A stretch of DNA of 7,254 bases from Planctomycetota bacterium (GCA_021826605.1 JAKAZF010000129.1:1-7254); one strand, 5' to 3'; positions 1-7,029 are shown, counted from the first letter of the stretch. The notes: generated by a model not told the origin, from the sequence alone. Numbers and translations are program-made.

Positions 1-337
1 TAGTGCCCCGATACTTTACATTACCGGCTCGCACCCACCGGTCTATTCCCCCGCCGAACAACGAAAGTTGCGCCATTACATTGACGCTGGCGGGTTAGTG
101 CTATGTTCATGTGACGATGCCTCGCAATCATTCCGCATGGCCATGATGAAACTCGGCGAGCATGTCATGGATTCAAAATATGAATTCACGCGGCTCAAAA
201 AGACCTGCCTGCTTTACCAAATGCAGCCGTGGTATCGAAACTTTTTTATTAATGCGTACGGTATGTCCAATGGTTCGAGGTATCTATGGATCGTGGCTCC
301 GGAGGACTTGAGCAGAGTATGGCAGCGACACGCGTTT

Positions 338-340
338 TAA
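338..340 (+). other. In-frame premature TAA stop codon
   Basis: The codons before it read 'EDLSRVWQRHAF', matching the 'SPxDL..W' segment of DUF4159, and those after it read 'AKRPWIFAENLYLY', the last strand of the same domain, in the same frame. A single substitution (for example from CAA, AAA or GAA) would restore one protein. TAA is also the normal terminator of the GH16 and GH3 genes here, so codon reassignment is unlikely. Confidence 0.85.
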
Positions 341-1056
341 GCGAAACGCCCGTGGATATTTGCCGAGAATCTTTATCTGTACTGCACAGGGGATGGTGAT
401 CTTACCAACCGCCTGAAGTCGATTTATGTCCCGAGATCAAATGGCCACACCAATCGGACGCTGCACGTCACCCAATTAAAGTATGCAGGGAACTGGAATC
501 CCGAACCATTCGCGTGGCGGCGCTACGCCCGAATATCGCGGCTTAACTACGGCACCACCATCGACTACACGTCCAGCGCGACTGTCGCGTCGACATCCGC
601 CCGCCATTCGCTGGTTTACATCACCGGCACCTCACAAGTGGCCCTGACCAGTCAGCAGGTCTCCGCGATCAAGCAATATCTGGCCGCAGGTGGAACCTTG
701 CTGATGGATTGCATAGGTGGGCACGCCAGCACGGCAGGCAGCATGCGGAAGTTGGTGGACGCACTGGTTCCTCATGCCTCATTGAAGCGAATTAAAGCCT
801 CAAGCCGACTGCTTGGTGGCCAAGCAGGCCAAAAGCATGGTAATGCGCCCGGAGTATTTCGAAAATACTATATGCGGAAACACGGAATTAAACGTCTGCC
901 GCAACTTTACGGCGTACGCCGTGGCAAGCGATGGGTCATTATTTTTTCACCATTGCATGTTGGTTCGGGCCTTTTGGGAACCCACACATGGGGGATAGAC
1001 GGCTACTCCACCAAATACAGCATTACCTTGATCCGCAGCATAGTCGCCTATACGGC

Positions 1057-1062
1057 GGGGAG
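1057..1062 (+). promoter_or_regulatory. Shine-Dalgarno of the pilin-like gene, inside the upstream gene
   Basis: GGGGAG lies 8 nt before the ATG at 1071 and overlaps the last codons of the DUF4159 frame, whose TGA ends at 1069. This supports the ATG start and suggests translational coupling of the two genes. If so, the upstream TAA at 338 could reduce expression of the pilin-like gene by polarity (inference). Confidence 0.6.
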
Positions 1063-1070
1063 CCGTTGAA

Positions 1071-2009
1071 ATGACCGAAAAATGTAGTTCTCCTAAGGTT
1101 GACATAAAACATGGTTGCAACCTCCGACACGGCAAGCGCTGCGGCTTTACGCTGGTTGAACTGCTGGTGGTTATTGCCATCATCACCATTTTAATTGCCA
1201 TTTTGCTGCCGACGCTAAGCCGGGCGAGTGCATCGGCCGAAAGCGTCCAATGCGAGGGAAATCTTCACAGCATGGGGCAAATTCTGCTGGCATACTGTGC
1301 AAACTATGAGGGGCATCTGCCCTACGGTCTGGCGGAATACGGAACGGGCAATAACCAGTATGACTCACTGCTGTTCAGCTTCTATGAGGGCGTTACGCCA
1401 GAGACCTATATGGCCACCCGTGGCAATAATAATATGTGGCGACAAGCCTATGCGGCTATCTTTCACTGCCCGTCGGCGGTTTTGTCCATGAGTAACCCAT
1501 GGAGCCTGAATTATGCGTGTAACCCCAACTTCTTCTACCAGCACCTGTATCTGACGTCTGACCCACGTGTGGCGCTTAATTCTACTTTGGCTGTATCGGC
1601 CATCCGCGACCCCGCCAATTCGCTGGCCATCGGTGATGCGAATCAGGCATTCCCCGATGGCGGATCGTGGGTAACCTTCGATTGGCAGCAAGAAGGCTGC
1701 GCGGCACCGTATGCAGGAGTTGGAGACTATCTCGTCCCGCCCGATGGATTTATTGTCGGCGGCATGGCCAATTCTGACTGGTCACCAACATTTACGTTTG
1801 GAACGGGACTGCGGTATCGACATAACACCTGGAGCCGGGCAGGCGGATGGGGAAACGCGGTTTTTTTTGACGGGCATGCCACCGGTATCCCCATTAATCG
1901 AAATACCAGCGGCACGCCGGCGAACGCACCGGGATCGCAGGGCGGTGCGGGCCTGCGAATCAAAAACATTTATGATCCGGTGCGGGCACCGACGGTCATC
2001 GGCAGTTGA
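1071..2009 (+). CDS. Prepilin-type N-terminal methylation protein with H-X-DG C-terminal motif (pseudopilin-like)
   Basis: The protein has 312 residues. A 25-residue basic leader ends in RCG, followed by FTLVE with the conserved Glu at mature position 5 and a hydrophobic helix at about 26-48. A prepilin peptidase should cut after G25 and methylate F26. The helix is followed by 'SVQCEGNLHSMGQILLAYCANYEGHLP', the usual continuation in pilin-like proteins of Planctomycetota and Lentisphaerae. Near the C-terminus H251 and D267-G268 form the H-X(n)-DG motif ('FFDGHATG'). Here 15 residues separate H from DG, against 9 in the named motif. The large globular part is rich in aromatics, Gly and Asn and is of unknown function. 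Such proteins occur in many copies per planctomycetal genome and are thought to be surface or secretion-system (T2SS/T4P-like) components; no specific role is established. The gene starts 1 bp after the DUF4159 frame and ends 68 bp before the GH16 start, so the three are probably co-transcribed. Confidence 0.88.
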   Translation: MTEKCSSPKVDIKHGCNLRHGKRCGFTLVELLVVIAIITILIAILLPTLSRASASAESVQCEGNLHSMGQILLAYCANYEGHLPYGLAEYGTGNNQYDSLLFSFYEGVTPETYMATRGNNNMWRQAYAAIFHCPSAVLSMSNPWSLNYACNPNFFYQHLYLTSDPRVALNSTLAVSAIRDPANSLAIGDANQAFPDGGSWVTFDWQQEGCAAPYAGVGDYLVPPDGFIVGGMANSDWSPTFTFGTGLRYRHNTWSRAGGWGNAVFFDGHATGIPINRNTSGTPANAPGSQGGAGLRIKNIYDPVRAPTVIGS

Positions 2010-2045
2010 ATATATCGGCCAGGTGTTTTGTGTGTTCCGATATAT
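2010..2045. promoter_or_regulatory. Inverted repeat upstream of the GH16 gene (possible operator or RNA hairpin)
   Basis: ATATATCGG at 2010-2018 is the exact reverse complement of CCGATATAT at 2037-2045, separated by 18 nt. If A2010 bulges out, TGA 2007-2009 can pair with TCA 2045-2047 instead, lengthening the stem to 11 pairs. It starts directly after the pilin-like gene's TGA and ends 17 nt before the Shine-Dalgarno of the GH16 gene. It could be a two-site operator, a weak attenuator or an mRNA-processing hairpin. No T-tract follows, so a simple intrinsic terminator is unlikely. Function is inference. Confidence 0.45.
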
Positions 2046-2062
2046 CACCGGGCACAGACGCG

Positions 2063-2070
2063 GCAAGGAG
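2063..2070 (+). promoter_or_regulatory. Strong Shine-Dalgarno of the GH16 gene
   Basis: GCAAGGAG stands 7 nt before the ATG at 2078. It decides the start: the frame stays open upstream to a TTG at 2006, but that codon overlaps the pilin-like stop, and the extra residues are not signal-peptide-like. Confidence 0.8.
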
Positions 2071-2077
2071 TAAAAAC

Positions 2078-3802
2078 ATGTTTTGGCGGCATGTCGGCAT
2101 TGCAGTCCAAGGGTACACGAGACGGCAGATGGTGCACGTCTGCAGAACGGCTTCTATTGCGGCCATCGCGACATTGCTACTTGGCACCGGAAGCCCCACT
2201 GTGTTCGCAAGCCCCCCCAAATTGCGGCTCGATCTGACATTTGATGGCCCCGTGGGGTCCCAGCCGACGAAAAAAATTTGGTTTTACGACAAAGGATGGG
2301 ATCCAAACTGCCCGACCTATTATTCCGACAGTCTCAAGGTAATGCATATTGTACGCGACCCCCACGCCCAAGGTGGTAAGGCACTTGCGATCATGCTGCG
2401 CCCATACCCCGGGAAAAAAAACGCTTATATATCTGGGCGGATAAATACATCAGCCTGTCACAAAGGCAACTTCACCTATGGGATGGTAGAGGCCCGGATA
2501 AAGGTGCCCGGTGGCATGCGCGATGCCGGTTCGGGATCGTGGCCCGCATTCTGGATGCTCGGCTCCAACTTTAAGCGTGTGGGTTGGCCCCAATGCGGCG
2601 AAATTGACATTATGGAGAGTGCCGGGAACAGGCCGAACATTATCACCGGGACCATCCATGGACCGAATGTCGGTGCCGGGGCCCCTTACCGGTTACCGCG
2701 CAATAAGCAGTTTTGGCAGCGATATCACATTTTTCAGGTGTTCTGGTCACCGGGATCAATTCAGTTTGCCTGTGATTCACATATCTACGCCTGCTTTACT
2801 CCCAGTGATCAGTCCCGCAAAGGCTGGGTTTTCGACCATCCTTTTTACATCATACTGAATTTGGCAGAAGGTGGTGCCTACGGCGGGCCCACGGAGAAGG
2901 GTGCTAAGTTTCCTCAAACCATGCTCGTCAACTGGGTTAGAGCATATGAATGGAACCTCCGCAAGCCACAGCATCTGCAAGCTCTGAAACTTGCTGGTGG
3001 CGGTATACGACTTACATGGAAGGATTCGGCATACGACCAGACAGGCTTTGAACTTGAGCGGTCAGAAAGTCCGACATTTGCCACCGTGGATCGTCGGTGG
3101 TGGTTGGCCCCTGATTTATCGGCTTGGACGGACAAAACCGCTATTGCGGGTAAGCCTTGGTATTACCGCATAGCGGCACTGTCTCCGCGCGCAATATCAG
3201 CACTATTCAAACTGCCGCGAGCTGAAGTCCGCGCAATAACAAAAGACTCCAAAATGAACCGATGGATCGTGTCGAAATTCACGCCGGTTGTACGCGCCAC
3301 CCAATTCGCGACCAGCAAATCTGCAACCGATCTTGGTACGCCGATGCTCGCCATCAACTGCGGCGATATGAAAAGCCACGGGGTATTTAAGGCAGATGTC
3401 GGTTACGCCGACGGTGGCACGCCTGAGCATGGCACCACTCATGCCATCGAAACCCGTCGCGTATCAGGTGCTGCGCCACCCGTTGTATATCAATACAGCC
3501 GTTTTGGCTCATTCACCTACCATTTGCGGGGTCTTAAACCAGGTAACAAATATGCAGTGGTATTGGATTGGGCGGAATATTATTGGCATGGCCCGCGCAA
3601 ACGCTTATTTGCCGTCTTCGCCAACCACCATCTAAAACTTTCGGATGTGGATATTTATGCCCTGGCAGGCGGAAGGTATCGTGCATTTGACGAATCTTTT
3701 ACCGCCCATGCCGATGCACATGGCACGATCAATCTAAAATTCGTAAGTCAGCGTGACAATGCGCAGATCAATGGGATAGAGGTGTTCAGCCTGAAGCATT
3801 AA
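2078..3802 (+). CDS. Secreted GH16 beta-glucanase (laminarinase-like) with FN3-like and malectin-like domains
   Basis: The protein has 574 residues from ATG 2078. A basic N-region and hydrophobic stretch ('ASIAAIATLLLG') ending near VFAS, about residue 46, look like a Sec signal peptide; no lipobox is seen. The GH16 domain (about 48-292) has WPAFWML, then GEIDIMES with nucleophile E175, D177 and acid/base E180 of the ExDxxE motif, then GTIHGP, and closes with 'FYIILNLAEGG' and 'MLVNWVRAYE'. Active-site residues are intact, so a retaining endo-beta-1,3- or 1,3(4)-glucanase is expected; agarase or carrageenase relatives cannot be excluded by eye. An FN3-like domain follows (about 297-370, 'LTW...GFELERS...YYRIAAL'). 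Residues about 424-572 resemble malectin/CBM57: 'INCG', 'ADVGYADGG', 'GLKPGNKYAVVLDWAEYYW', 'INGIEVF'. The C-terminal domain probably binds glucans. The gene lies between the pilin-like and GH3 genes, all on one strand. Confidence 0.92.
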   Translation: MFWRHVGIAVQGYTRRQMVHVCRTASIAAIATLLLGTGSPTVFASPPKLRLDLTFDGPVGSQPTKKIWFYDKGWDPNCPTYYSDSLKVMHIVRDPHAQGGKALAIMLRPYPGKKNAYISGRINTSACHKGNFTYGMVEARIKVPGGMRDAGSGSWPAFWMLGSNFKRVGWPQCGEIDIMESAGNRPNIITGTIHGPNVGAGAPYRLPRNKQFWQRYHIFQVFWSPGSIQFACDSHIYACFTPSDQSRKGWVFDHPFYIILNLAEGGAYGGPTEKGAKFPQTMLVNWVRAYEWNLRKPQHLQALKLAGGGIRLTWKDSAYDQTGFELERSESPTFATVDRRWWLAPDLSAWTDKTAIAGKPWYYRIAALSPRAISALFKLPRAEVRAITKDSKMNRWIVSKFTPVVRATQFATSKSATDLGTPMLAINCGDMKSHGVFKADVGYADGGTPEHGTTHAIETRRVSGAAPPVVYQYSRFGSFTYHLRGLKPGNKYAVVLDWAEYYWHGPRKRLFAVFANHHLKLSDVDIYALAGGRYRAFDESFTAHADAHGTINLKFVSQRDNAQINGIEVFSLKH

Positions 3803-3953
3803 AACCTTTAATTGCAAGCGGACTCCGTTCTTTTGCGTCCACCATGGCGATAGAATGCGGCAGGCCCTTGCGAATACGACCATACACGCTAGGTTCATTA
3901 GCTGAGATTAGTTGCAGTACGCCCGAGTGGCGTCAGAAAGGTTACGGAAGATT
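3803..3953 (+). other. Intergenic gap between the GH16 and GH3 genes, with ambiguous ribosome binding sites
   Basis: No terminator with a GC stem and T-tract is visible, and no convincing -35/-10 pair stands out, so the GH3 gene may be read through from upstream. Near its end are AAAGG at 3937-3941 (12 nt before ATG 3954) and GGAAG at 3946-3950 (3 nt before ATG 3954, 15 nt before ATG 3966). Neither spacing is ideal, which leaves the GH3 start uncertain by four codons. Confidence 0.4.
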
Positions 3954-6527
3954 ATGCAGTCATCAATGATAAAATCGCTGTGCAAAGGTATGTCCGCCAC
4001 CGCCGCAGTGCTTATGGCCATCGCGGCCATCGGCGTTTGCCACGCCCGAAGTGCTGAAATGTACAGCCCTGTCGGACTCACACAGCAGCAAATCAACGCT
4101 ACCGCCCAGCATCTTTTAAAACAGATGACCTTGCAGGAAAAGGTTCGGATGATGGCCTTTGAAGATGTGCTGGACGTGCCCGGGGTTAAGCGGCTTGGCA
4201 TCCCCACGCTGGTTATGTCGGATGCATCGGTGGGGGTTAGACGGTTTGGCGCGTCAACGGCCTACCCATCGACAATGGCGCTGGCAGCCTCGTGGAACCG
4301 AAAACTGGCCTATCGGGTCGGCCGGGCGCTTGGCAGTGATTGCCGCGCTCGCGGTGTGCATTTGATATTCGGCCCCGGCATGAATGTGATGCGGGAGCCC
4401 CAGGATGGACGTAACTTTGAATACATGGGTGAAGACCCCTATCTGACCGCTCAGTTGGCGGTGCCGTGGATCAAAGGTGTGCAGTCGCAGGAGGTGGCAG
4501 CCTGCGCCAAACACTATGTGGGTAACGAGGAAGAGACCGACCGGATGGATCTGAACTGCATCATCAGTCGGCGGGCACTGGAAGAATTGTATCTGCTGCC
4601 GTTTCGCGCAGCCGTCCGTAAGGGGCATGTGTGGAGTATCATGGCTGCATACAACAAGGTGAATGGGCAATATTCCACGGCCAATAAATTTTTACTTACC
4701 GATATGCTTCGTAAGCATTGGGGGTTCAAGGGTGTTTTAATGTCAGACTGGGGGGCATCGCATTCCACGCTTGGTCCGCTGCTGGCTGGCATGGATCTGG
4801 AAATGCACAAGCCCATCAATTACACCCTGAAAAAGATCGGGCGACTGATCCGGAGCGGAAAGGTAACCATCGGCAACATCAACACGCATGTGCTTCGGAT
4901 ACTGCGAATGGATGTGGCAATGGGCTTTCTGGATCGTCCGCAGAAGCTGGGATGCATACCACGCAATAACCCCATTTCCGCCTATGCGGCCTACACGGAA
5001 GAGGCACAGGGAGCAGTATTACTTAAAAACAAAGCACATCTGTTACCGGTACCGACACCGTCGGCTGGCGACCTGATTGTGGTGCTTGGACCCATGGCCA
5101 CCCCGGCGGTGACGGGCGGTGGCGGAAGCTCATATGTGATTCCCATTTCCGGCCCAATCAGCCTGCTTGATGCGATTCGCGCCGACGCGCCCGATGCCAG
5201 AGTCGTCAACATTCCCTACTTGGATCGATCCAGCCAGGCGTGGCAAAGTACCTATCTTTATCGGGACGCCCACACGCACGGCTGCAGCTACCAACTTTCA
5301 AAAATGAACGCCCCCAAGCCAGGCATCACTGGAAATCTCCCCACCGTTGACTACCACTGGCCGACTGGCGGGCCCAACGGGCTGCACGGATCGAATGGCT
5401 TCACCGGTGTATTTCGTACCACGCTGCGGCCCACGGTAACCGGAAATTACATGCTGAAATTTTTCTGTACAGCCGGTGCCAATGTTTATATCAATCGGTA
5501 CAACACGGTGGAGCAGTGGCGGCCGCGCCCCGTCGAGCCATTTATGAACAGCTACCACCTGGTAGCCGGCAAAACATACAAAATAAAAATTGTTCTGGTG
5601 GCTAAACCCATTACTGCGCTGGCACCCGTACCGGGCGGTGAAGTAAAACTCGGCGTGCGTCTGATGAGTCGTTCGTTGCTGACACCGTCGGAAAAAGCCC
5701 TGATTCGCAAGGCCAATCTGGTTGTGGCCGGTGCAGGTTTTGGTCCGCGAATCGAGCACGAGGACCTGGACCGCAGCTTTAACCTCCCCAGTTTACAGGG
5801 AGAGTATCTGCAAAGTGTCGGCCGCCTGAACCCGCATACCATCGTGGTGCTTAACTCTGGTGGTCCGGTCGGACTTAAGCCATGGATCAACCACGTCGAT
5901 GCATTTATCGACGCATGGTATCCCGGCGAAAACGGCAACCAGGCGGTAGCAGATATTATTTTCGGCAAGGTCAATCCCAGTGGTCACCTGCCGGTTACAT
6001 TCAGTTGGAGCAGGAAGCAGGAACCCGCATACGGACATTTTCCAGGGCATGATATTTTGGGTAAGCACCCGACGGTGCATTTTGCCGAGGGCATATTTAT
6101 TGGATATCGCTGGTTTAATAAACACCACATTACGCCGGCGTTTCCGTTCGGTTTCGGGCTTTCATACACGCACTTTGCCATCGCCGGCATCGGAGTAAAC
6201 GCCATCGGGCATCAAAGCCATAAAAAAGTGATGGTACTGGCCCGCATCACCAATACAGGCCGCCGATCGGGAGCGGATGTTGTGCAGCTTTATGTAAAGC
6301 CGCCAGCCGGAAAACTGGTTCGCGTGGTACAAAAGCTGGAGGGTTTCCAGCGCGTTAAACTCCATCCCGGCCAAAGCCGGATTGTCCAGATGAGTCTGAA
6401 TTGGCGCAGCTTTGCCTGTTTTGACACCCACAAAGATAAATGGATCGTACCGGCGGGAACCTATCAACTGGCGGTGGGGGATTCAAGTAATCATACATCC
6501 ACCGTCGGTAGTGTGGTATTTAAATAA
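3954..6527 (+). CDS. Secreted GH3 beta-glucosidase with inserted PA14 domain
   Basis: The protein has 857 residues from ATG 3954; ATG 3966 is an alternative, and a TTG at 3912 extends the frame but is disfavoured. A Sec signal peptide is clear, with basic K residues, 'ATAAVLMAIAAIG' and likely cleavage after CHA or RSA near residues 31-34. The GH3 N-terminal barrel (about 58-345) has 'MSDASVGVRRFG', 'GPGMNVMREPQDGRNFEYMGEDPYL', K186-H187 in 'AKHYVGNEEETDR', and the nucleophile D265 in MSDWGA. The alpha/beta sandwich (about 351-700) contains 'GAVLLKN', 'GGGGSSYV', a PA14 insertion (about 440-570, 'GVFRTTLRPTVTGNYMLKF'), and 'RIEHEDLDRSFNLP' where E601 or E603 is the likely acid/base. A fibronectin-III-like C-terminal domain ('VVQLYVKPP', from about 775) completes the family layout. 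The product should hydrolyse non-reducing terminal beta-glucosyl residues, probably in the periplasm or outside the cell. It would complete glucan breakdown begun by the GH16 enzyme. Exact linkage preference cannot be read from sequence. Confidence 0.94.
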   Translation: MQSSMIKSLCKGMSATAAVLMAIAAIGVCHARSAEMYSPVGLTQQQINATAQHLLKQMTLQEKVRMMAFEDVLDVPGVKRLGIPTLVMSDASVGVRRFGASTAYPSTMALAASWNRKLAYRVGRALGSDCRARGVHLIFGPGMNVMREPQDGRNFEYMGEDPYLTAQLAVPWIKGVQSQEVAACAKHYVGNEEETDRMDLNCIISRRALEELYLLPFRAAVRKGHVWSIMAAYNKVNGQYSTANKFLLTDMLRKHWGFKGVLMSDWGASHSTLGPLLAGMDLEMHKPINYTLKKIGRLIRSGKVTIGNINTHVLRILRMDVAMGFLDRPQKLGCIPRNNPISAYAAYTEEAQGAVLLKNKAHLLPVPTPSAGDLIVVLGPMATPAVTGGGGSSYVIPISGPISLLDAIRADAPDARVVNIPYLDRSSQAWQSTYLYRDAHTHGCSYQLSKMNAPKPGITGNLPTVDYHWPTGGPNGLHGSNGFTGVFRTTLRPTVTGNYMLKFFCTAGANVYINRYNTVEQWRPRPVEPFMNSYHLVAGKTYKIKIVLVAKPITALAPVPGGEVKLGVRLMSRSLLTPSEKALIRKANLVVAGAGFGPRIEHEDLDRSFNLPSLQGEYLQSVGRLNPHTIVVLNSGGPVGLKPWINHVDAFIDAWYPGENGNQAVADIIFGKVNPSGHLPVTFSWSRKQEPAYGHFPGHDILGKHPTVHFAEGIFIGYRWFNKHHITPAFPFGFGLSYTHFAIAGIGVNAIGHQSHKKVMVLARITNTGRRSGADVVQLYVKPPAGKLVRVVQKLEGFQRVKLHPGQSRIVQMSLNWRSFACFDTHKDKWIVPAGTYQLAVGDSSNHTSTVGSVVFK

Positions 6528-6545
6528 TATCGCGCGGTGCCACGT

Positions 6546-6593
6546 GGCGGTGGTGTTGCCGCAGGCGTTATATAGCCACCGCCCTTGGCGGTG
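6546..6593 (+). terminator. Candidate terminator-like hairpin region after the GH3 gene
   Basis: CACCGCC at 6577-6583 and GGCGGTG at 6587-6593 form a perfect 7-bp GC-rich stem with a CTT loop, 50 nt after the GH3 stop. An upstream copy, GGCGGTGG at 6546-6553, can pair instead with CCACCGCC at 6576-6583. No T-run follows (AATCCGG), so this is not a canonical intrinsic terminator; it may stop transcription weakly or protect the mRNA 3' end. Confidence 0.35.
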
Positions 6594-6712
6594 AATCCGG
6601 GTAGCCATTTGCACAGCCGAGAGCCAAGCACGCGAAGGTTCGCGGATGTAGCTGTGTCATATTGTTATAATTCTCTCCGAGGCTCCGCGCCTCTGCGCGA
6701 GATAATAATACC
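6586..6712. repeat. Degenerate left-end partial unit of the 308-bp repeat
   Basis: This matches the right part of the following unit, from GCGGTGAAT at 6588 (compare 6894 and 7202) through the CGCGC-CTCT-GCGCG hairpin at 6686-6699 (compare 6994-7007). Divergence and 1-2 nt indels grow toward the left, as expected at the eroded edge of a tandem array. Confidence 0.75.
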
Positions 6713-6721
6713 TCTCCGTGT

Positions 6722-6748
6722 GGCATAAGGTTTCATGCCGCTGGCATG
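6722..6748. repeat. Three-arm alternative hairpin element (unit 1)
   Basis: GGCAT at 6722-6726, CATGCC at 6734-6739 and GGCATG at 6743-6748. The middle arm can pair with either flank (5 bp with an 8-nt loop, or 6 bp with a 3-nt loop), so the two hairpins exclude each other. The same element recurs unchanged at 7030-7056. Confidence 0.55.
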
Positions 6749-6871
6749 ATGATATTTGTTTATGTGGCGCACAGAGAAAAGAGCCACAGAGTTTAAGTCA
6801 CCGGATATCTCACACCATATTAGCCAAATCACGACAATTAGGCAGGTCCATATCCAATATGCTTGGCGTTT

Positions 6872-6936
6872 CTTGGCGTCCTCCGCGATCTTTGCGGTGA
6901 ATCAAAGTACCTATTTGCAACGCGGAGATCGCCAAG
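6872..6936. repeat. 15-bp imperfect inverted repeat (unit 1)
   Basis: CTTGGCGTCCTCCGC at 6872-6886 pairs with GCGGAGATCGCCAAG at 6922-6936 at 13 of 15 positions, across a 35-nt spacer. A second CTTGGCGT at 6862-6869 offers an alternative left arm. Confidence 0.6.
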
Positions 6937-7029
6937 AGCGCGAAGGTTCGCCGATGTAGCTGTGTCATAGTTTCATGCCTCTCTCCGTGCCCCCGCGCCT
7001 CTGCGCGAGATAATAACACTTCTCCGTGC

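Larger units (their letters stand above)
2..1069 (+). pseudogene. Tandem DUF4159-like domain protein, 5'-truncated, interrupted by one in-frame TAA
   Basis: The frame is open from the window edge to the TGA at 1067-1069 except for one TAA at 338-340. Two copies of a DUF4159-like (Rossmann-like) domain are visible. The first begins outside the window, shows YITG at 17-28 and AGG at 86-94, and ends past the TAA in 'NLYLYCTG' (368-391). The second runs from about 464, with the typical entry 'LKYAGNWNPEP', then YITG at 617-628, AGG at 686-694, 'IIFSP', and a closing 'IVAYTAG'. The YITG-to-AGG segments lie exactly 600 bp apart without a gap, which is direct evidence of internal duplication. Homology crosses the TAA, and there is no in-frame ATG, GTG or TTG between 341 and 637; the first, GTG 638, lies inside the second domain. 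The stop therefore looks like a nonsense lesion or sequence error rather than a gene boundary. DUF4159 proteins are common in Planctomycetota and their function is unknown. Family assignment is by motif recall. Confidence 0.72.
6713..7020. repeat. Complete 308-bp repeat unit
   Basis: This is the only complete unit in the window, phased arbitrarily at tctccgtg. In order it holds a three-arm GGCAT/CATGCC/GGCATG element, two CACAGAG words, an AT-rich middle, a doubled CTTGGCGT, a 15-bp imperfect inverted repeat, and the CGCGC/GCGCG hairpin. Confidence 0.85.

Noticed and set aside
338..340. Recoding of TAA as an amino acid (altered genetic code)
   Set aside because: TAA terminates the GH16 (3800-3802) and GH3 (6525-6527) genes at normal family ends, so it is read as a stop in this genome.
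2006..2077. TTG start at 2006 giving a 24-residue longer GH16 protein
   Set aside because: It overlaps the pilin-like stop, lacks a Shine-Dalgarno and places non-signal residues ahead of the signal peptide. ATG 2078 has a strong GCAAGGAG site.
3912..3953. TTG start at 3912 giving a 14-residue longer GH3 protein
   Set aside because: It would add a polar N-terminus ahead of a good signal peptide and has no ribosome site; ATG 3954 or 3966 fits better.
3980..4056. Lipobox in the GH3 signal peptide (IGVC)
   Set aside because: Val at the position before Cys does not fit the usual Gly/Ala/Ser, and a Sec type I cleavage site follows in CHARSA.
4254..4670. 138-residue open frame on the minus strand
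   Set aside because: It lies wholly opposite the strongly conserved GH3 catalytic domain and has no recognisable motif; it is a shadow of that gene.
5298..5759. 153-residue open frame on the minus strand
   Set aside because: It is antisense to the PA14 and C-terminal GH3 segment, which carries clear family motifs, and shows no features of its own.
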